Origin: Pseudanabaena sp. | GTDB lineage: Bacteria; Cyanobacteriota; Cyanobacteriia; Pseudanabaenales; Pseudanabaenaceae | Reading direction: 5' to 3' | DNA length: 64,000 bases | Assembly (NCBI GenBank): GCA_003249015.1 | Contig: QBLS01000014.1 | Coordinates: 50,823 to 114,822, forward strand | Shown here: positions 1 to 11,719 of the stretch, piece after piece | Layout: each line of letters opens with the position of its first letter | How positions within the stretch are numbered: position 1 is the stretch's first letter | Position numbers and translations under genes: made by a program | Notes under the pieces: generated by a model | Databases searched by the model: none | What the model was told of the DNA's origin: nothing | Seen by the model: only the letters and a program-made list of their open reading frames with translations

Positions 1-693
<693 letters not shown>

Positions 694-701
694 CTGGTTG
701 C

Positions 702-755
702 TAGCTATTAGTTGTTAGATGGTTGGTTTTCTGCATATCTAATAACTAATAGCTA
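702..755. repeat. Imperfect hairpin between rpoB and rpoC1
   Basis: The arms at 702-720 and 737-755 are complementary over 19 bp with one G-U pair, and the loop is 16 nt. No T-run follows on the + strand, so read-through into rpoC1 is expected. It could stabilise or process the message. The rest of the 182-nt gap shows no ORF. Confidence 0.7.
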
Positions 756-875
756 AATCAAATGTGATGTTAAATTTCAGCAATTTATTAAGCAAGCTAA
801 CGCAATTCAATCATTGAAAAGCTAATTGCTAATAGCTTTAAATCTAAAGAAACTAATTTAAGGACGTTATAACGC

Positions 876-2912
876 ATGGCGAAAGTGGAACAGCGATTTG
901 ACTATGTCAAGATTGGCTTGGCATCACCTGATCGCATTCGTAAATGGGGTGAGCGAGTCTTGCCTAACGGTAGTTTGGTTGGTGAAGTAACCAAGCCTGA
1001 GACAATCAATTACCGTACACTCAAGCCAGAAATGGATGGGTTATTTTGCGAAAGAATTTTTGGACCCGCCAAAGACTGGGAATGCCATTGTGGCAAGTAC
1101 AAACGTGTACGCCATCGCGGTATCGTTTGCGAGCGCTGTGGAGTGGAAGTAACTGAGTCACGAGTGCGTCGTCACCGCATGGGATTCATTAAATTAGCAG
1201 CTTCTGTAACCCATGTCTGGTATCTCAAAGGTATTCCTAGTTATATGGCTACCTTGCTAGATATGCCTTTGCGCGATGTAGAACAGATCGTCTATTTCAA
1301 TGCCTATGTCGTCCTTAATCCTGGGCTCCAATCGGAAGTAGATGGTGTAGTTGTATCAGTCAATAGTCGCGAGATTCGCATACGCGGTATTGACGGTATT
1401 GAAAGAGCATACCAGCTTCATCCTAAGCACGTCTCGACAATGGTTGAAGGCAAGGTTGTGGAAGCTGGCGAAGTAATCGCTGGGGCTTATGGCTTGTCTT
1501 ACAAGCAATTGCTGACTGAAGATCAATGGATTGATCTAGAAGACCAAATTTATGCTGAAGATCCTGTTTTAGACGGAATTGAGGTAGGAATAGGTGCTGA
1601 GGCAATCAAGCAATTGTTGCAAAACATCAACCTTGAGAAAGAGGCTGAGCGTCTTCGCAATGATATTGAAAACTCAAAGGGACAGAAACGAGCCAAACTG
1701 ATCAAGCGTCTACGGGTGGTTGACAACTTTGTTGCAACTGGTTCTAAGCCTGATTGGATGGTTTTGGACGTTATTCCCGTCATCCCTCCTGATCTGCGTC
1801 CTATGGTGCAGTTGGATGGTGGCAGATTTGCGACCAGCGACTTGAATGATCTTTACCGTCGTGTAATCAACCGCAACAATCGCCTCGCGCGTTTGCAGGA
1901 AATTCTTGCGCCTGAAATTATTGTCCGCAATGAAAAGCGGATGTTACAAGAGGCGGTAGATGCTCTGATTGATAATGGTCGGCGTGGTCGCACTGTGGTC
2001 GGCGCGAATAACCGCCCTCTTAAATCTTTATCCGACATTATTGAAGGTAAGCAGGGACGTTTCCGTCAAAACTTGCTGGGTAAACGTGTTGACTATTCAG
2101 GACGTTCCGTCATTGTTGTGGGTCCTAATCTCAAGATTCACCAATGTGGCTTGCCAAAGGAAATGGCGATCGAGCTATTTCAGCCCTTTGTGATTCATCG
2201 ATTGATTAAAACGGGATTGGTCAACAATATTAAAGCTGCGAAGAAATTAATCCAGCGCAACGACCCGTCTGTTTGGGATGTATTGGAAGACGTAATTCGT
2301 GAACATCCTGTTATGTTAAACCGCGCTCCGACGCTTCACCGCTTGGGTATCCAAGCTTTTGAGCCACTCCTAGTTAGTGGTCGAGCAATTCAATTGCATC
2401 CTCTTGTTTGCCCAGCGTTTAACGCTGACTTTGATGGTGACCAAATGGCGGTTCACGTACCTCTGTCTATTGAGGCTCAAGCTGAAGCAAGATTGTTGAT
2501 GCTTGCATCCAATAATATTCTCTCTCCAGCTACTGGTCGTCCGATTGTAACTCCCAGCCAAGATATGGTTTTGGGCTGCTACTATCTCACGACTGAGAAC
2601 CCTTATAAACAGAAAGGAGAAGGTCGTTATTTTGCCAACTTTAACGATGTAGTGATGGCTTATGAGCAGGGTGAACTAGATATCCATGCAAATATCTGGG
2701 TACGATTCCAAGGCATCGTTGAAGGACAGGGTGAGGAAAGAGATGATGATGAGCCGAAGATAACTGTTTTAGAAGATGGTACAAGAGTTAAGGAATTTCC
2801 TTTCCGCCGTGTTCGAGAGGATGCAGAAGGAGGGGTAATCTCTCAATACATCAAGACCACTCCTGGACGAGTGATTTTCAATCAAGCAATCTATGCTTCT
2901 TTAGCTAGCTAG
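876..2912 (+). CDS. rpoC1: RNA polymerase gamma subunit (N-terminal half of beta-prime), with an unusual insert
   Basis: This is the cyanobacterial gamma subunit, which carries the catalytic half of beta-prime. The zinc-binding cysteines are at about residues 70, 72, 85 and 88 (CHCGKYKRV...CERCG). The absolutely conserved NADFDGD motif that holds the catalytic magnesium is at residues 516-522. The ATG start has an AAGGA ribosome site 11 nt upstream. The protein has 678 residues, whereas cyanobacterial RpoC1 is usually about 625. The excess is explained by a segment at residues 151-206 between VVLNPG and [12 protein letters not shown], positions that are normally almost adjacent. The segment looks like a small beta-rich sandwich-barrel domain. 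rpoC2 follows after 111 nt. Confidence 0.97.
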   Translation: MAKVEQRFDYVKIGLASPDRIRKWGERVLPNGSLVGEVTKPETINYRTLKPEMDGLFCERIFGPAKDWECHCGKYKRVRHRGIVCERCGVEVTESRVRRHRMGFIKLAASVTHVWYLKGIPSYMATLLDMPLRDVEQIVYFNAYVVLNPGLQSEVDGVVVSVNSREIRIRGIDGIERAYQLHPKHVSTMVEGKVVEAGEVIAGAYGLSYKQLLTEDQWIDLEDQIYAEDPVLDGIEVGIGAEAIKQLLQNINLEKEAERLRNDIENSKGQKRAKLIKRLRVVDNFVATGSKPDWMVLDVIPVIPPDLRPMVQLDGGRFATSDLNDLYRRVINRNNRLARLQEILAPEIIVRNEKRMLQEAVDALIDNGRRGRTVVGANNRPLKSLSDIIEGKQGRFRQNLLGKRVDYSGRSVIVVGPNLKIHQCGLPKEMAIELFQPFVIHRLIKTGLVNNIKAAKKLIQRNDPSVWDVLEDVIREHPVMLNRAPTLHRLGIQAFEPLLVSGRAIQLHPLVCPAFNADFDGDQMAVHVPLSIEAQAEARLLMLASNNILSPATGRPIVTPSQDMVLGCYYLTTENPYKQKGEGRYFANFNDVVMAYEQGELDIHANIWVRFQGIVEGQGEERDDDEPKITVLEDGTRVKEFPFRRVREDAEGGVISQYIKTTPGRVIFNQAIYASLAS

Positions 2913-2946
2913 TCTAGCTTACTCCTCTTGCTTAACCGAGAGGAAT

Positions 2947-2982
2947 GACAACTAAATTTCTCACATGAGAAGTTTAGTTGTC
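2947..2982. repeat. Hairpin between rpoC1 and rpoC2
   Basis: The arms at 2947-2963 and 2966-2982 pair over 17 bp with one G-U pair, around a loop of about 2 nt. There is no T-tail, so it is probably not a full terminator. It may tune rpoC2 expression relative to rpoC1. Confidence 0.7.
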
Positions 2983-3023
2983 CAAGCCAATTATTTAAAT
3001 GATTATTTAGCAGCTTATACACC

Positions 3024-6000
3024 ATGGCAAATTTCACGACTAGCAGCACGGATTCGCCTGAAAACAACAAGCCTCAGCGCTTTATCAACCGCACGATTGA
3101 TAAGGGTCAGCTTAAAAAATTAATCGCATGGGCTTTTACTCACTACGGTACTACTAGCGCTGCGATCGTTGCTGACCAACTGAAAGCGCTAGGATTTCGC
3201 TATGCAACTCAGGCTGGCGTATCCATCAGTATTGAAGATTTACAGGTTCCTGCTACGAAGAAAGCGTTGTTAGCTGCTGCGGAACAGGAAATTGAAGAAA
3301 CTGAAAGTCGCTACACCAGAGGTGAAATTACTGAGGTTGAACGTTTCCAGAAAGTTATCGATACTTGGAACGTTACTAATGAGAATCTTAAGGATGAGGT
3401 GGTTAAGAATTTCAAGAGCAATAACCCACTCAATTCCGTTTATATGATGGCTTTCTCTGGTGCGCGTGGAAATATTTCACAGGTGCGTCAGTTGGTGGGT
3501 ATGCGTGGCTTGATGGCTGATCCTCAAGGAGAAATCATCGATTTACCAATTAAGACCAATTTCCGTGAAGGACTAACAGTTACCGAATATATTATTTCTT
3601 CCTATGGTGCGCGGAAGGGATTGGTTGATACCGCGTTACGCACAGCCGACTCTGGATACCTCACCCGCCGTTTAGTGGATGTGTCGCAGGATGTGATTGT
3701 TCGGGAGAATGATTGCGGCACAACTCGTGGTATTCGCTTGAGAGCGATGCGAGATGGGGAAAAGACGCTGATTAAGTTGTCCGATCGCCTATTTGGTAGA
3801 GTTGCGGCTGAGGAGATTGTCGATCCCAAAACTGGTGAGGTGATCGTGATGCGTAACCAAGAGATCTCAGAGGATCTTTCCTTGGCTGTGCAGAAGGCAG
3901 GTGTAGAAGAAGTTTGTGTGCGCTCTGCCTTTACCTGCGAATCAACTCGCTCAGTTTGTCAGATGTGCTATGGCTGGAGCCTTGCCCATGCCGAATTGGT
4001 AGACATTGGAGAAGCCGTGGGAATTATTGCAGCTCAGTCTATCGGTGAACCTGGTACACAGTTGACGATGCGTACTTTCCACACAGGTGGTGTGTTTACT
4101 GGGGAAGTTGCGGAACAGCAACGCGCTCCCTTTGATGGCACTATCAAGTACAGTAAAAAGCTAAAGGTACGCCCGATGCGTACTCGCCATGGTGAAGATG
4201 CATTTATCGTGGAGTCAAACGGTGACTTCATTCTAGAAGGTGCTGAAGGTAAGCGGACTTATGCGGTAACCCAAGGTTCCACATTGCTGATGCGTGAGGG
4301 GCAGAAGGTCACTAAAAATCAACTAATGGCTGAGGTTTCGGCAACTGGTAAAACTTCACGTAAGACCACTGAAAAAGCGACTAAGGCTCTCAATACTGGT
4401 TTGGCTGGTGAAGTTCTATTCTCCGATCTTGCCATTGAAGAGAAAAAGGATCGTCAAGGCAATACTAGCTATGTGGCTCGTGGTGAAAAAGGTAGAGTTT
4501 GGGTCTTAGCGGGTGAAGTTTATAACTTGCCCCCAGGTGCTGAGCCAACCGTTAAAAATGAGACTGCCGTGCAAGAAGGCGATGTGCTTGCGGAAACCCG
4601 TTTGATTACAGAGCATGGTGGGGTTGTTCGTCTTAGTGAAGAGGATAGCCGCCACAACCGCGAAGTTGAGATCATTACAGCTTCTGTGGTTTTAGATCAG
4701 GCGATCGTCAAGGAGGAAAGCTACCAAGGTCGCGAGCACTACGTGCTGGAAACTCAAGGTGGTCAAAACTTCTCTCTAAAAGCTTCTCCAGGCTCCAAGT
4801 TGATTAACAATCAAGTTGTGGCTGAGTTGATTGATGACACTTATCAGACTAAAAGTGGCGGCATCATCAAGTTTGCGGGTGTGGAAGTCGCTAAGCGCAG
4901 TAAGGGTAAGCAGGGCTACGAAGTGGTCAAAGGCGGTACTTTGCTATGGGTTCCTGAAGAGACTCACGAAGTCAATAAAGATGCTTCTTTGTTGATGGTT
5001 GAAGAGAATCAATTTATTGAGGCTGGCACAGAAGTTGTCAAGGACATTTTTAGCCAAACCGCAGGGGTGGTGGAAGTATTCCAAAAAAACGATATTCTTC
5101 GTGAAATCGTGATTAAACCAGGCGATTTACATTTGGTGGATGATCCACAAACAGCAATGCAGAAGAATGGCTCATTAGCCTACCCTGGCACTGAAATTAT
5201 GCCTGGGTTAACTTCTCCTGAGTTGCGTTATGTAGAGTATCTTGACTCTACGGAGGGTCCAGCATTGCTGCTGCGTCCCGTTGAGGAGTACCAAGTGCCC
5301 GATGTGCCAACCGTCCCTAGTCAAGAGTCGGTCAATCAAGAGGGTCGCTCGATTGGTTTGCGGGCTGTGCAAAGGATTCCTTATAAGGATGGCGATCGCG
5401 TTAAGGCGATCGACAGTGTTGAGTTGCTAAAAACTCAATTACTGCTGGAAGTAGATACCGATGCACCGCAATTGGCGGCTGACATTGAATTTATTCCCAA
5501 CGAACAAGATCCTGGTAGCTTGCGTTTGCAATTGGTGATTTTGGAATCGCTCGTAATTCGTCAAGATACTTCTGGCGATCCTGCCCACAGCAACTCGCGG
5601 ACAAGATTGTTAGTTAACGATGGCGATCGCATTGATCCAGGAGCTGTCGTTGCAAGAACTGAAATTCTTTGCAAAAAAGCGGGTCAAGTGCGCGGTATTC
5701 GCCAAGGCTCAGAGGTGGTTCGTCGCTTGCTAATCGTCACTGAGGCTGATTGCATTACGACTGATTGCCCAAACCCTACTGTTAAAGTTGGGGATTTGCT
5801 AAGGGCTGGTGACGAAATTGGTGAAGGAATTATCACTCAAGAGTCTGGACAGGTCTTGAAAATAGATAATAATCAAGTCATTGTCCGCATCGGTCGTCCC
5901 TACCTTGTATCGCCTGGAGCCTTGCTACAAATTCATGATGCCGACCTTGTACAGAGGGGTGACAACATCGCTTTGTTGGTATTTGAACGCGCCAAGACTG

Positions 6001-7004
6001 GAGACATTATTCAAGGGTTGCCTCGTATTGAAGAGCTTTTAGAAGCTCGTAAGCCTAAGGAAATGTGTGTACTATCGCGGACATCGGGAACTGCTCAAGT
6101 AACCTATGATGCCGATGATAATCCTGAAGTACGGATTCTTGGTGACGATGGGGTAGTGGATGATGATTACTCATTCAATGCTGGTCAGAGTGTGATTATT
6201 TCGGATGGGCAAAAGGTTTCGGCTGGTGAGGCGATTACCGATGGTCCTGCCAATCCCCATGACATTCTGGACATCTACTTCCAAGCTTACAAAGAATCTC
6301 TCGGTGTAAGGAAAGCAGCTCTCATTGGTTTGCAGAAAGTTCAAGAATTCTTGATGAATGAGGTGCAATCTGTTTATCAATCTCAGGGTGTGGATATTTC
6401 CGATAAGCACATTGAGGTAATTGTGAAGCAGATGACATCTAAGGTTCGCATTGAAGATGGTGGTGATACTACCCGCCTTCCTGGTGAGCTAGTGGAACTG
6501 CATCAAGTAGAACAGATCAATGAAGCAATGGAAATCACTGGTGGCGCACCTGCTGACTACACTCCTGTATTGATGGGTATCACTAAAGCAAGTTTAAATA
6601 CTGATAGCTTTATCTCGGCAGCTAGTTTCCAAGAGACAACCCGCGTACTCACGGAGGCGGCGATCGAAGGTAAGTCTGATTGGTTACGTGGCTTGAAGGA
6701 GAACGTGATCATTGGTCGCTTGATTCCTGCGGGTACGGGCTTTAACGCTTACGATACGCCGATTGTGGAAGTGGATAGCGGCTATGAGACTGATCTTGGC
6801 TATGACGAAGAGGCTGATGATGTAATCATTGATGATAATACGGCGCGAAACTATCAAATTATTGAGCCTCGCGTTGAACCTATCCGCGTGATTGACAAGC
6901 CTCGGAGTCGCCGTAGCTTCGATGATGAGCTAGTCGATGATGATGTGGAGTTTGAGGATGATGATCTTGAAGATGATGATGATGACTTCGATGATGAAGA
7001 CTAA
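3024..7004 (+). CDS. rpoC2: RNA polymerase beta-prime subunit (C-terminal half)
   Basis: The protein has 1326 residues, normal for cyanobacterial RpoC2. The N-terminal part holds the trigger-loop region ([23 protein letters not shown]) and the zinc cysteines (CGTTRG...[13 protein letters not shown]). [19 protein letters not shown] is the conserved bridge/trigger motif. The long middle section (about residues 345-980) is the cyanobacterial SI3 insertion, built of repeated sandwich-barrel segments. The C-terminal catalytic remainder ([15 protein letters not shown], then [16 protein letters not shown] and [27 protein letters not shown]) follows. The tail after residue about 1290 is very acidic (runs of Asp). 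A strong hairpin terminator lies just after the stop. Confidence 0.97.
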   Translation: MANFTTSSTDSPENNKPQRFINRTIDKGQLKKLIAWAFTHYGTTSAAIVADQLKALGFRYATQAGVSISIEDLQVPATKKALLAAAEQEIEETESRYTRGEITEVERFQKVIDTWNVTNENLKDEVVKNFKSNNPLNSVYMMAFSGARGNISQVRQLVGMRGLMADPQGEIIDLPIKTNFREGLTVTEYIISSYGARKGLVDTALRTADSGYLTRRLVDVSQDVIVRENDCGTTRGIRLRAMRDGEKTLIKLSDRLFGRVAAEEIVDPKTGEVIVMRNQEISEDLSLAVQKAGVEEVCVRSAFTCESTRSVCQMCYGWSLAHAELVDIGEAVGIIAAQSIGEPGTQLTMRTFHTGGVFTGEVAEQQRAPFDGTIKYSKKLKVRPMRTRHGEDAFIVESNGDFILEGAEGKRTYAVTQGSTLLMREGQKVTKNQLMAEVSATGKTSRKTTEKATKALNTGLAGEVLFSDLAIEEKKDRQGNTSYVARGEKGRVWVLAGEVYNLPPGAEPTVKNETAVQEGDVLAETRLITEHGGVVRLSEEDSRHNREVEIITASVVLDQAIVKEESYQGREHYVLETQGGQNFSLKASPGSKLINNQVVAELIDDTYQTKSGGIIKFAGVEVAKRSKGKQGYEVVKGGTLLWVPEETHEVNKDASLLMVEENQFIEAGTEVVKDIFSQTAGVVEVFQKNDILREIVIKPGDLHLVDDPQTAMQKNGSLAYPGTEIMPGLTSPELRYVEYLDSTEGPALLLRPVEEYQVPDVPTVPSQESVNQEGRSIGLRAVQRIPYKDGDRVKAIDSVELLKTQLLLEVDTDAPQLAADIEFIPNEQDPGSLRLQLVILESLVIRQDTSGDPAHSNSRTRLLVNDGDRIDPGAVVARTEILCKKAGQVRGIRQGSEVVRRLLIVTEADCITTDCPNPTVKVGDLLRAGDEIGEGIITQESGQVLKIDNNQVIVRIGRPYLVSPGALLQIHDADLVQRGDNIALLVFERAKTGDIIQGLPRIEELLEARKPKEMCVLSRTSGTAQVTYDADDNPEVRILGDDGVVDDDYSFNAGQSVIISDGQKVSAGEAITDGPANPHDILDIYFQAYKESLGVRKAALIGLQKVQEFLMNEVQSVYQSQGVDISDKHIEVIVKQMTSKVRIEDGGDTTRLPGELVELHQVEQINEAMEITGGAPADYTPVLMGITKASLNTDSFISAASFQETTRVLTEAAIEGKSDWLRGLKENVIIGRLIPAGTGFNAYDTPIVEVDSGYETDLGYDEEADDVIIDDNTARNYQIIEPRVEPIRVIDKPRSRRSFDDELVDDDVEFEDDDLEDDDDDFDDED

Positions 7005-7006
7005 AT

Positions 7007-7039
7007 AACAAGAAGCGGCGCAGAGCGCCGCTTCTTGTT
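7007..7039 (+). terminator. Intrinsic terminator of the rpo operon
   Basis: Arms of 14 bp (7007-7020 and 7026-7039) with GGCG/CGCC at the tip are followed by a T-run. It begins 3 nt after the rpoC2 stop. The tip has the GGCGC-type core shared by many palindromes in this window. Confidence 0.85.
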
Positions 7040-7041
7040 TT

Positions 7042-7086
7042 TATAGCAAAAGAGAAAATGGCTACGCCATTTTCTCTTTTGCTATA
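7042..7086. repeat. Perfect 21-bp palindrome, ATGGC-tac-GCCAT core
   Basis: The arms at 7042-7062 and 7066-7086 are perfectly complementary around a TAC loop. It stands back to back with the rpoC2 terminator and ends 30 nt before purS. Shorter relatives with the same core lie at 55548-55574 and, degraded, at 35628-35662. Confidence 0.85.
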
Positions 7087-7116
7087 AGATTAGATTCAAG
7101 CAACATCAAAGTAAGC

Positions 7117-7368
7117 ATGAAGTATCAAGCCCGCATATTTATTACCCTACGCCCATCGGTTCTCGATCCCGCAGGTACTGCTGTGCAGTCTGCCCTGAAA
7201 CAAATGGATTATCACGTTGATTCTGTCCGTATTGGTAAATACGTGGAAATTGCTCTTGAAGCAAAGGATGATGAAGAGGCGGCTCAAAAACTTGATGAAG
7301 CTGCTGATAAGCTACTGGCTAATCCAGTGATCGAAAATTATCGTTTTGAGTTTACTCAAGTCGCCTAG
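7117..7368 (+). CDS. purS: Phosphoribosylformylglycinamidine synthase subunit PurS
   Basis: This is the small structural subunit of the three-part FGAM synthase (PurS/PurQ/PurL) of purine synthesis. It has 83 residues, a normal length. The family pattern is visible: a beta strand (ARIFITLRPSVLDPAGTAV), a central VRIGKYVEI strand and the C-terminal LLANPVIENYRFEF. It bridges PurQ and PurL and channels ammonia. purQ starts 11 nt later, so the two are co-transcribed. purL is not in this window. Confidence 0.95.
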   Translation: MKYQARIFITLRPSVLDPAGTAVQSALKQMDYHVDSVRIGKYVEIALEAKDDEEAAQKLDEAADKLLANPVIENYRFEFTQVA

Positions 7369-7379
7369 GAACCAAGAAT

Positions 7380-8078
7380 ATGAAGTTTGGTATTTTAGTT
7401 TTTCCTGGTTCCAATTGCGATCGCGATGTGGCGACAGTTACTAGTGGTATTTTGCAGCAACCCACTAGATTAATTTGGCACAGTGATACAGACTTGAGTG
7501 ATTGTGATGTCGTAGTAGTTCCAGGGGGGTTCAGTTATGGTGACTATCTGCGCTGTGGCGCGATCGCTAGATTTGCCCCCGTAATGCGATCGCTACAGGA
7601 ACACGCAGCTAAGGGCAAATATGTACTGGGTATATGTAATGGGTTTCAGATTTTAACTGAGTCAGGACTATTACAGGGCGCATTAGTTCGTAACCGTGAT
7701 TTACACTTTATTTGCGATCGCGCTCCTCTACGAGTGGAAAGAAATGATTTGGTATTTACTCAAAAATATCAAAAGCATCAAGTAATTAGCTTACCGATCG
7801 CTCACGGTGAAGGCTGTTATTTTGCTGACGCTGACACGCTTAAAGAAATTGAAGATAATCAGCAAATTGTATTTCGTTATTGCGATGCGATCGGGCATGT
7901 CAGTGATGACTCGAATCCCAATGGCTCCCTAAATAACATTGCAGGAATTACCAACAAACAGGGCAATGTCATTGGGATGATGCCTCACCCAGAAAGGGCT
8001 GCCGAAAAAATTGTGGGCGGCACTGATGGCAAAGCTTTATTTGAAGGATTGATTTCAGGTTTATTGATCAATGCCTAG
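7380..8078 (+). CDS. purQ: Phosphoribosylformylglycinamidine synthase glutaminase subunit PurQ
   Basis: This class I glutamine amidotransferase supplies ammonia to FGAM synthase. It has 232 residues. The N-terminal FGILVFPGSNCDRD is typical, the oxyanion region is VVPGGFSYGDYLR, and the nucleophile is Cys86 in GICNGFQ. The His/Glu pair of the triad is in MMPHPERA near the C terminus. It follows purS in the same operon, and its last 8 nt overlap the start of sixA, which suggests translational coupling. Confidence 0.95.
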   Translation: MKFGILVFPGSNCDRDVATVTSGILQQPTRLIWHSDTDLSDCDVVVVPGGFSYGDYLRCGAIARFAPVMRSLQEHAAKGKYVLGICNGFQILTESGLLQGALVRNRDLHFICDRAPLRVERNDLVFTQKYQKHQVISLPIAHGEGCYFADADTLKEIEDNQQIVFRYCDAIGHVSDDSNPNGSLNNIAGITNKQGNVIGMMPHPERAAEKIVGGTDGKALFEGLISGLLINA

Positions 8079-8577
8079 CCTATATTTAATTCGTCACGGA
8101 ATTGCTGAAGAGCGTGGCACTCAGGCAGATGATAACCTGCGCTCGCTAACCGATGAGGGGCAGAAAAAAACTAAGCAAGTTGCCAAGCGTCTCTATGATT
8201 TAGGCTTGCGTTTTGATTTATTACAAACTAGCCCCCTAGTTCGGGCAAAGCAAACCTCTGATATTTTTGCCAATATATTTACCAACTGTCCAGTTCAGCA
8301 GTCAGAAGAACTAGCTCCTGAAGGTAGTCTAGAAACATGGCTTACTTGGGCAAATGAGTGGATTTCTAAACATCCTCACCCTGGCAAAGCTTCATTAGGA
8401 ATCATTGGGCATGAGCCAGATCTGAGTACTTGGGCAGAAATTCTAATTTGGGGAGAGTCAAAAGGAGCTTTGGTTTTGAAAAAGGCAGGAATAATTGGAT
8501 TAGCCTTACCCGAAAATCAGCCTTGGCAGGGAAATAGTATTCTGTTTCTCTCGATTCCACCTAAATTATTAATTTAG
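8071..8577 (+). CDS. sixA: Phosphohistidine phosphatase SixA (histidine phosphatase family)
   Basis: This is a 168-residue histidine phosphatase. The RHG signature (Arg8-His9-Gly10) lies at the N terminus, and a second catalytic motif, IGHEPDLS, is at about residue 111. A conserved TSPLVRAKQT segment binds phosphate. SixA proteins remove phosphate from phosphohistidine, for example on HPt domains. The start ATG overlaps the end of purQ by 8 nt, so it is probably translated from the same message. The substrate here cannot be read from the sequence. A terminator follows directly. Confidence 0.88.
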   Translation: MPSLYLIRHGIAEERGTQADDNLRSLTDEGQKKTKQVAKRLYDLGLRFDLLQTSPLVRAKQTSDIFANIFTNCPVQQSEELAPEGSLETWLTWANEWISKHPHPGKASLGIIGHEPDLSTWAEILIWGESKGALVLKKAGIIGLALPENQPWQGNSILFLSIPPKLLI

Positions 8578-8612
8578 AAAACAGGGGCAGTGCAATGCGC
8601 TGCCCCTGTTTT
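8578..8612 (+). terminator. Terminator after sixA
   Basis: A 13-bp perfect stem (8578-8590 and 8600-8612) with a CAGGGGCAG core ends in a run of T. It starts right after the sixA stop. Confidence 0.85.
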
Positions 8613-8684
8613 TAGTTTGTGACCATGAATCGCTAAACTTGTTAAACCGCAATTTTTAAAGCTGTTGCTAGTTTTACCAGATCA

Positions 8685-8725
8685 TTAGAAGAAGTTGCGG
8701 CGCGAAGCGCCACAACTTCTTCTAA
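8685..8725. repeat. Palindrome with GGCGC-gaa-GCGCC core
   Basis: Arms of 19 bp with one mismatch surround GAA. It lies upstream of fabG, beyond the sixA terminator. Confidence 0.8.
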
Positions 8726-8760
8726 ATAAAAGCGACAACGGCTATAAAGAAAAATTTTAA

Positions 8761-9528
<768 letters not shown>

Positions 9529-9563
9529 CTTATGTGTGCTTCGCTCCGCGAAGCACACATAAG
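9529..9563. repeat. Perfect 16-bp palindrome after fabG
   Basis: The arms at 9529-9544 and 9548-9563 are perfectly complementary, with loop TCC and a CTTCGC/GCGAAG tip. It starts immediately after the fabG stop. There is no T-run, but it could act as a weak terminator or an mRNA 3'-end stabiliser. Confidence 0.85.
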
Positions 9564-9642
9564 TCTATTAAGGCTAAAGTCAGCACAAAGCACTGTAATC
9601 TAAAGCTTGAAGTGTTGGAAAAATAATTCATCTGGTGTAACT

Positions 9643-10137
9643 GTGAATCGCGTCAATTCCTTGAATAAAATTTTCAGACAGATTTTGGTTATGTTGGCGA
9701 TCGCATTTTGCTGCTTCATCACACCTCCAAATATAGCGATCGCCTCGCCAATCCCAGAACTTGGCATTGATTTTACTAAGCAAACAGCGATCGCCGTTCA
9801 AGTGTCGCTGAGCAATGCTGCCAACGAGCTAAAATTCACACCCGATTACTTTACTTTTGCGTCGGGCAAACGTTACAAACTCACACTCAGTAACCCTAGC
9901 GAAACCAAGCACTATTTCACCAGCAAAGATTTTGCCGATGCAGTCTGGACACAAAATGTCGTGGCAGGCAACGTGGAAGTGAAAGGTAACATTCGCGAAC
10001 TCGAATTACGTCCCAACACATCTGCCGAATGGACTTTTATTCCGATTAAATCGGGTACATACGAATTGCACTGCGCGATCGCGGGTCATGCCGAAGCAGG
10101 AATGCGTGGCACAATTACCATTCAGCCCAGCATTTAG
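9643..10137 (+). CDS. Secreted cupredoxin-like protein (putative blue-copper protein)
   Basis: The protein has an N-terminal hydrophobic signal (FRQILVMLAIAFCCFI, cleavage probably near AIAS) followed by a cupredoxin fold of about 115 residues. Type-1 copper ligands are visible: a His in KHYFTS and a Cys-x(4)-His-x(4)-Met arrangement in HCAIAGHAEAGM. It is therefore likely a lumenal or periplasmic electron carrier or copper protein, but it is not plastocyanin itself. No ATG start exists. GTG at 9643 gives a sensible signal peptide; TTG at 9607 or 9661 are alternatives. The TPR gene follows after 33 nt and may be co-transcribed. Confidence 0.75.
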   Translation: MNRVNSLNKIFRQILVMLAIAFCCFITPPNIAIASPIPELGIDFTKQTAIAVQVSLSNAANELKFTPDYFTFASGKRYKLTLSNPSETKHYFTSKDFADAVWTQNVVAGNVEVKGNIRELELRPNTSAEWTFIPIKSGTYELHCAIAGHAEAGMRGTITIQPSI

Positions 10138-10170
10138 TCATAATCTAATCAGACTAATAAAAATATAACC

Positions 10171-10980
10171 ATGCATTTTCTAATCGCCATTTTCCTCAGC
10201 TTATTTGTAGTGATTTATCCAATCGCTCCTGTACAGGCACAAATCAACATTACCGAGGCTGAATCTCAACAACTAGATATGCTGGTCAAACAAGCTTTTG
10301 AAGCCACGGATGCAGGTGAATTTACCAAAGCCGAGGGATACTGGACAGATTTAATTAACCTCTATCCTGATAATGCGGCTGGCTGGAGCAATCGCGGTAA
10401 CTCAAAAATCAGCCAAAATCGTCCAGAGGAAGCACTTGCCGATTACAACAAATCCGTAGAACTTGCCCCTAATTTTCCCGATCCATATCTCAATCGCGGC
10501 GCGGCTCTGGAAAGTCTAGGTAAATGGGAGGAGGCGATCGCCGATTACAATCGCGTTTTAGAAATTGATCCTCAAGATGCTGCTGCCTATAACAACCGTG
10601 GCAATGCTAAGGCAGGTTTGGGCAAATGGGATGAGGCGATCGCTGACTATCAAATAGCTATGAAAGTCAATTCACGATTTAGCACAGCCTTTGGCAACAA
10701 TGCGATCGCACTTTACGAAGTCGGTACACGCGATGGCAATACGGACTTGGCGATTAAGGCTATGAAAAATATACTCCGCAAATATCCCAACTACACCGAT
10801 GTCCGCGCCGCTCTGGTCGCCGCCCTGTGGGCAAATAAAAAGCAAGGCGAAGCTGAAAGTAATTGGGTATCTGTCGAAAATCTCGATCCTCGCTATCGAG
10901 ATATCAACTGGGTAAAAAATATTCGTCGTTGGCCGCCTTCTTTGGTGTCCGCGTTAGAAAAATTTCTTTCTCTAAAGTAA
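10171..10980 (+). CDS. Secreted/lumenal TPR-repeat protein
   Basis: The protein has 269 residues, with a signal peptide (FLIAIFLSLFVVIYPIAPVQA, cleavage near AQA). At least four tetratricopeptide repeats follow, recognisable by GWSNRGN, PYLNRGAALESLGKWEEAI and AYNNRGNAKAGLGKWDEAI. The consensus spacing of 34 residues is kept in the middle copies. Proteins of this build are common in the thylakoid lumen or periplasm of cyanobacteria and serve as assembly scaffolds; the partner here is unknown. It lies 33 nt downstream of the cupredoxin gene, so the two may work on the same complex. Confidence 0.8.
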   Translation: MHFLIAIFLSLFVVIYPIAPVQAQINITEAESQQLDMLVKQAFEATDAGEFTKAEGYWTDLINLYPDNAAGWSNRGNSKISQNRPEEALADYNKSVELAPNFPDPYLNRGAALESLGKWEEAIADYNRVLEIDPQDAAAYNNRGNAKAGLGKWDEAIADYQIAMKVNSRFSTAFGNNAIALYEVGTRDGNTDLAIKAMKNILRKYPNYTDVRAALVAALWANKKQGEAESNWVSVENLDPRYRDINWVKNIRRWPPSLVSALEKFLSLK

Positions 10981-10997
10981 TGGTCACATTTTTGTGA

Positions 10998-11036
10998 AAA
11001 GCATAATGGCGGCGCGAAGCGCCGCCATTATGCTTT
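10998..11036. repeat. Perfect 18-bp palindrome, GGCGGCGC-gaa-GCGCCGCC core
   Basis: The arms at 10998-11015 and 11019-11036 are perfectly complementary. A second, minimal copy of the core (AGCGC-gaa-GCGCT) follows at 11045-11057. The element sits between the convergent TPR gene and the 107-residue gene, so it could terminate both. Confidence 0.85.
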
Positions 11037-11088
11037 CGGTTTCAAGCGCGAAGCGCTGTAATTTGCCTAAAAAATCGAGTTCACAAAG

Positions 11089-11412
11089 TTACTGGTTAGG
11101 GATAGAGATTTTGATTTCCCTTTGTTGCTGCTTTCTAAAAGTAGACACAGCTTCATCAAAGGACTCATTTTGATCCTTGCTAAACTGCTCTGGAGACCTG
11201 CCACCCGCCAGATTAATTTGATTGATTAATTGCAGTAGATTCACATTACTCCCACCTACACTCAACGAACCTCTTTCCTGTTGTTGCGCTTCTCTTAAAG
11301 TCTGCTCTGAGAGGGTTGGTGCGGTATTAACTTGAGCGATCGCACTGCTTGATAAGATCACATTTGCGGATATGAAACTCATAGCAGCTAAAGAAGTAAG
11401 TCTTAAAAGCAT
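11089..11412 (-). CDS. Small secreted protein of unknown function
   Basis: This 107-residue protein has a clear signal peptide (LTSLAAMSFISANVILSSSA, predicted cut at AIA-Q). The mature part is polar, with Gln-rich stretches (EAQQQERG, RKQQQREI) and no cysteines. I recognise no domain. It is convergent with the TPR gene. The 307-nt gap upstream separates it from the divergent ndhH and should hold both promoters. Confidence 0.65.
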   Translation of the reverse strand: MLLRLTSLAAMSFISANVILSSSAIAQVNTAPTLSEQTLREAQQQERGSLSVGGSNVNLLQLINQINLAGGRSPEQFSKDQNESFDEAVSTFRKQQQREIKISIPNQ

Positions 11413-11719
11413 AGGTTTGGTTATAAGTTAGGTTTAGGGATATCTATAAGAATATATCAATCTCAAATTAGTTGCTAGAAGCCTCGACTTTTTGAAAGCC
11501 CGTCCCAACATCGCGATATACTGATCATCATTAAGGTATATCTACTTAAACGACATAATAGATAGAGTCATTCGTTAAAGCAATCGCTCATACAGTGACT
11601 TAAAATAACTAAAGTTTATGACTATCGCAATAAATTACGATAGCTCCTGAACAAACGGCAAAAACTAGCAATACTATTTAAAGCAACAGTTTACAGAGTA
11701 AAGAGGCGATCGCAAAATC
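11413..11719. other. Divergent intergenic region upstream of ndhH
   Basis: The region is AT-rich with no ORF and only a small hairpin (CTATCG/CGATAG near 11623-11644). It must carry promoters for ndhH (+) and the small secreted protein (-). No strong sigma-70 pair stands out, so I do not mark one. Confidence 0.5.
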
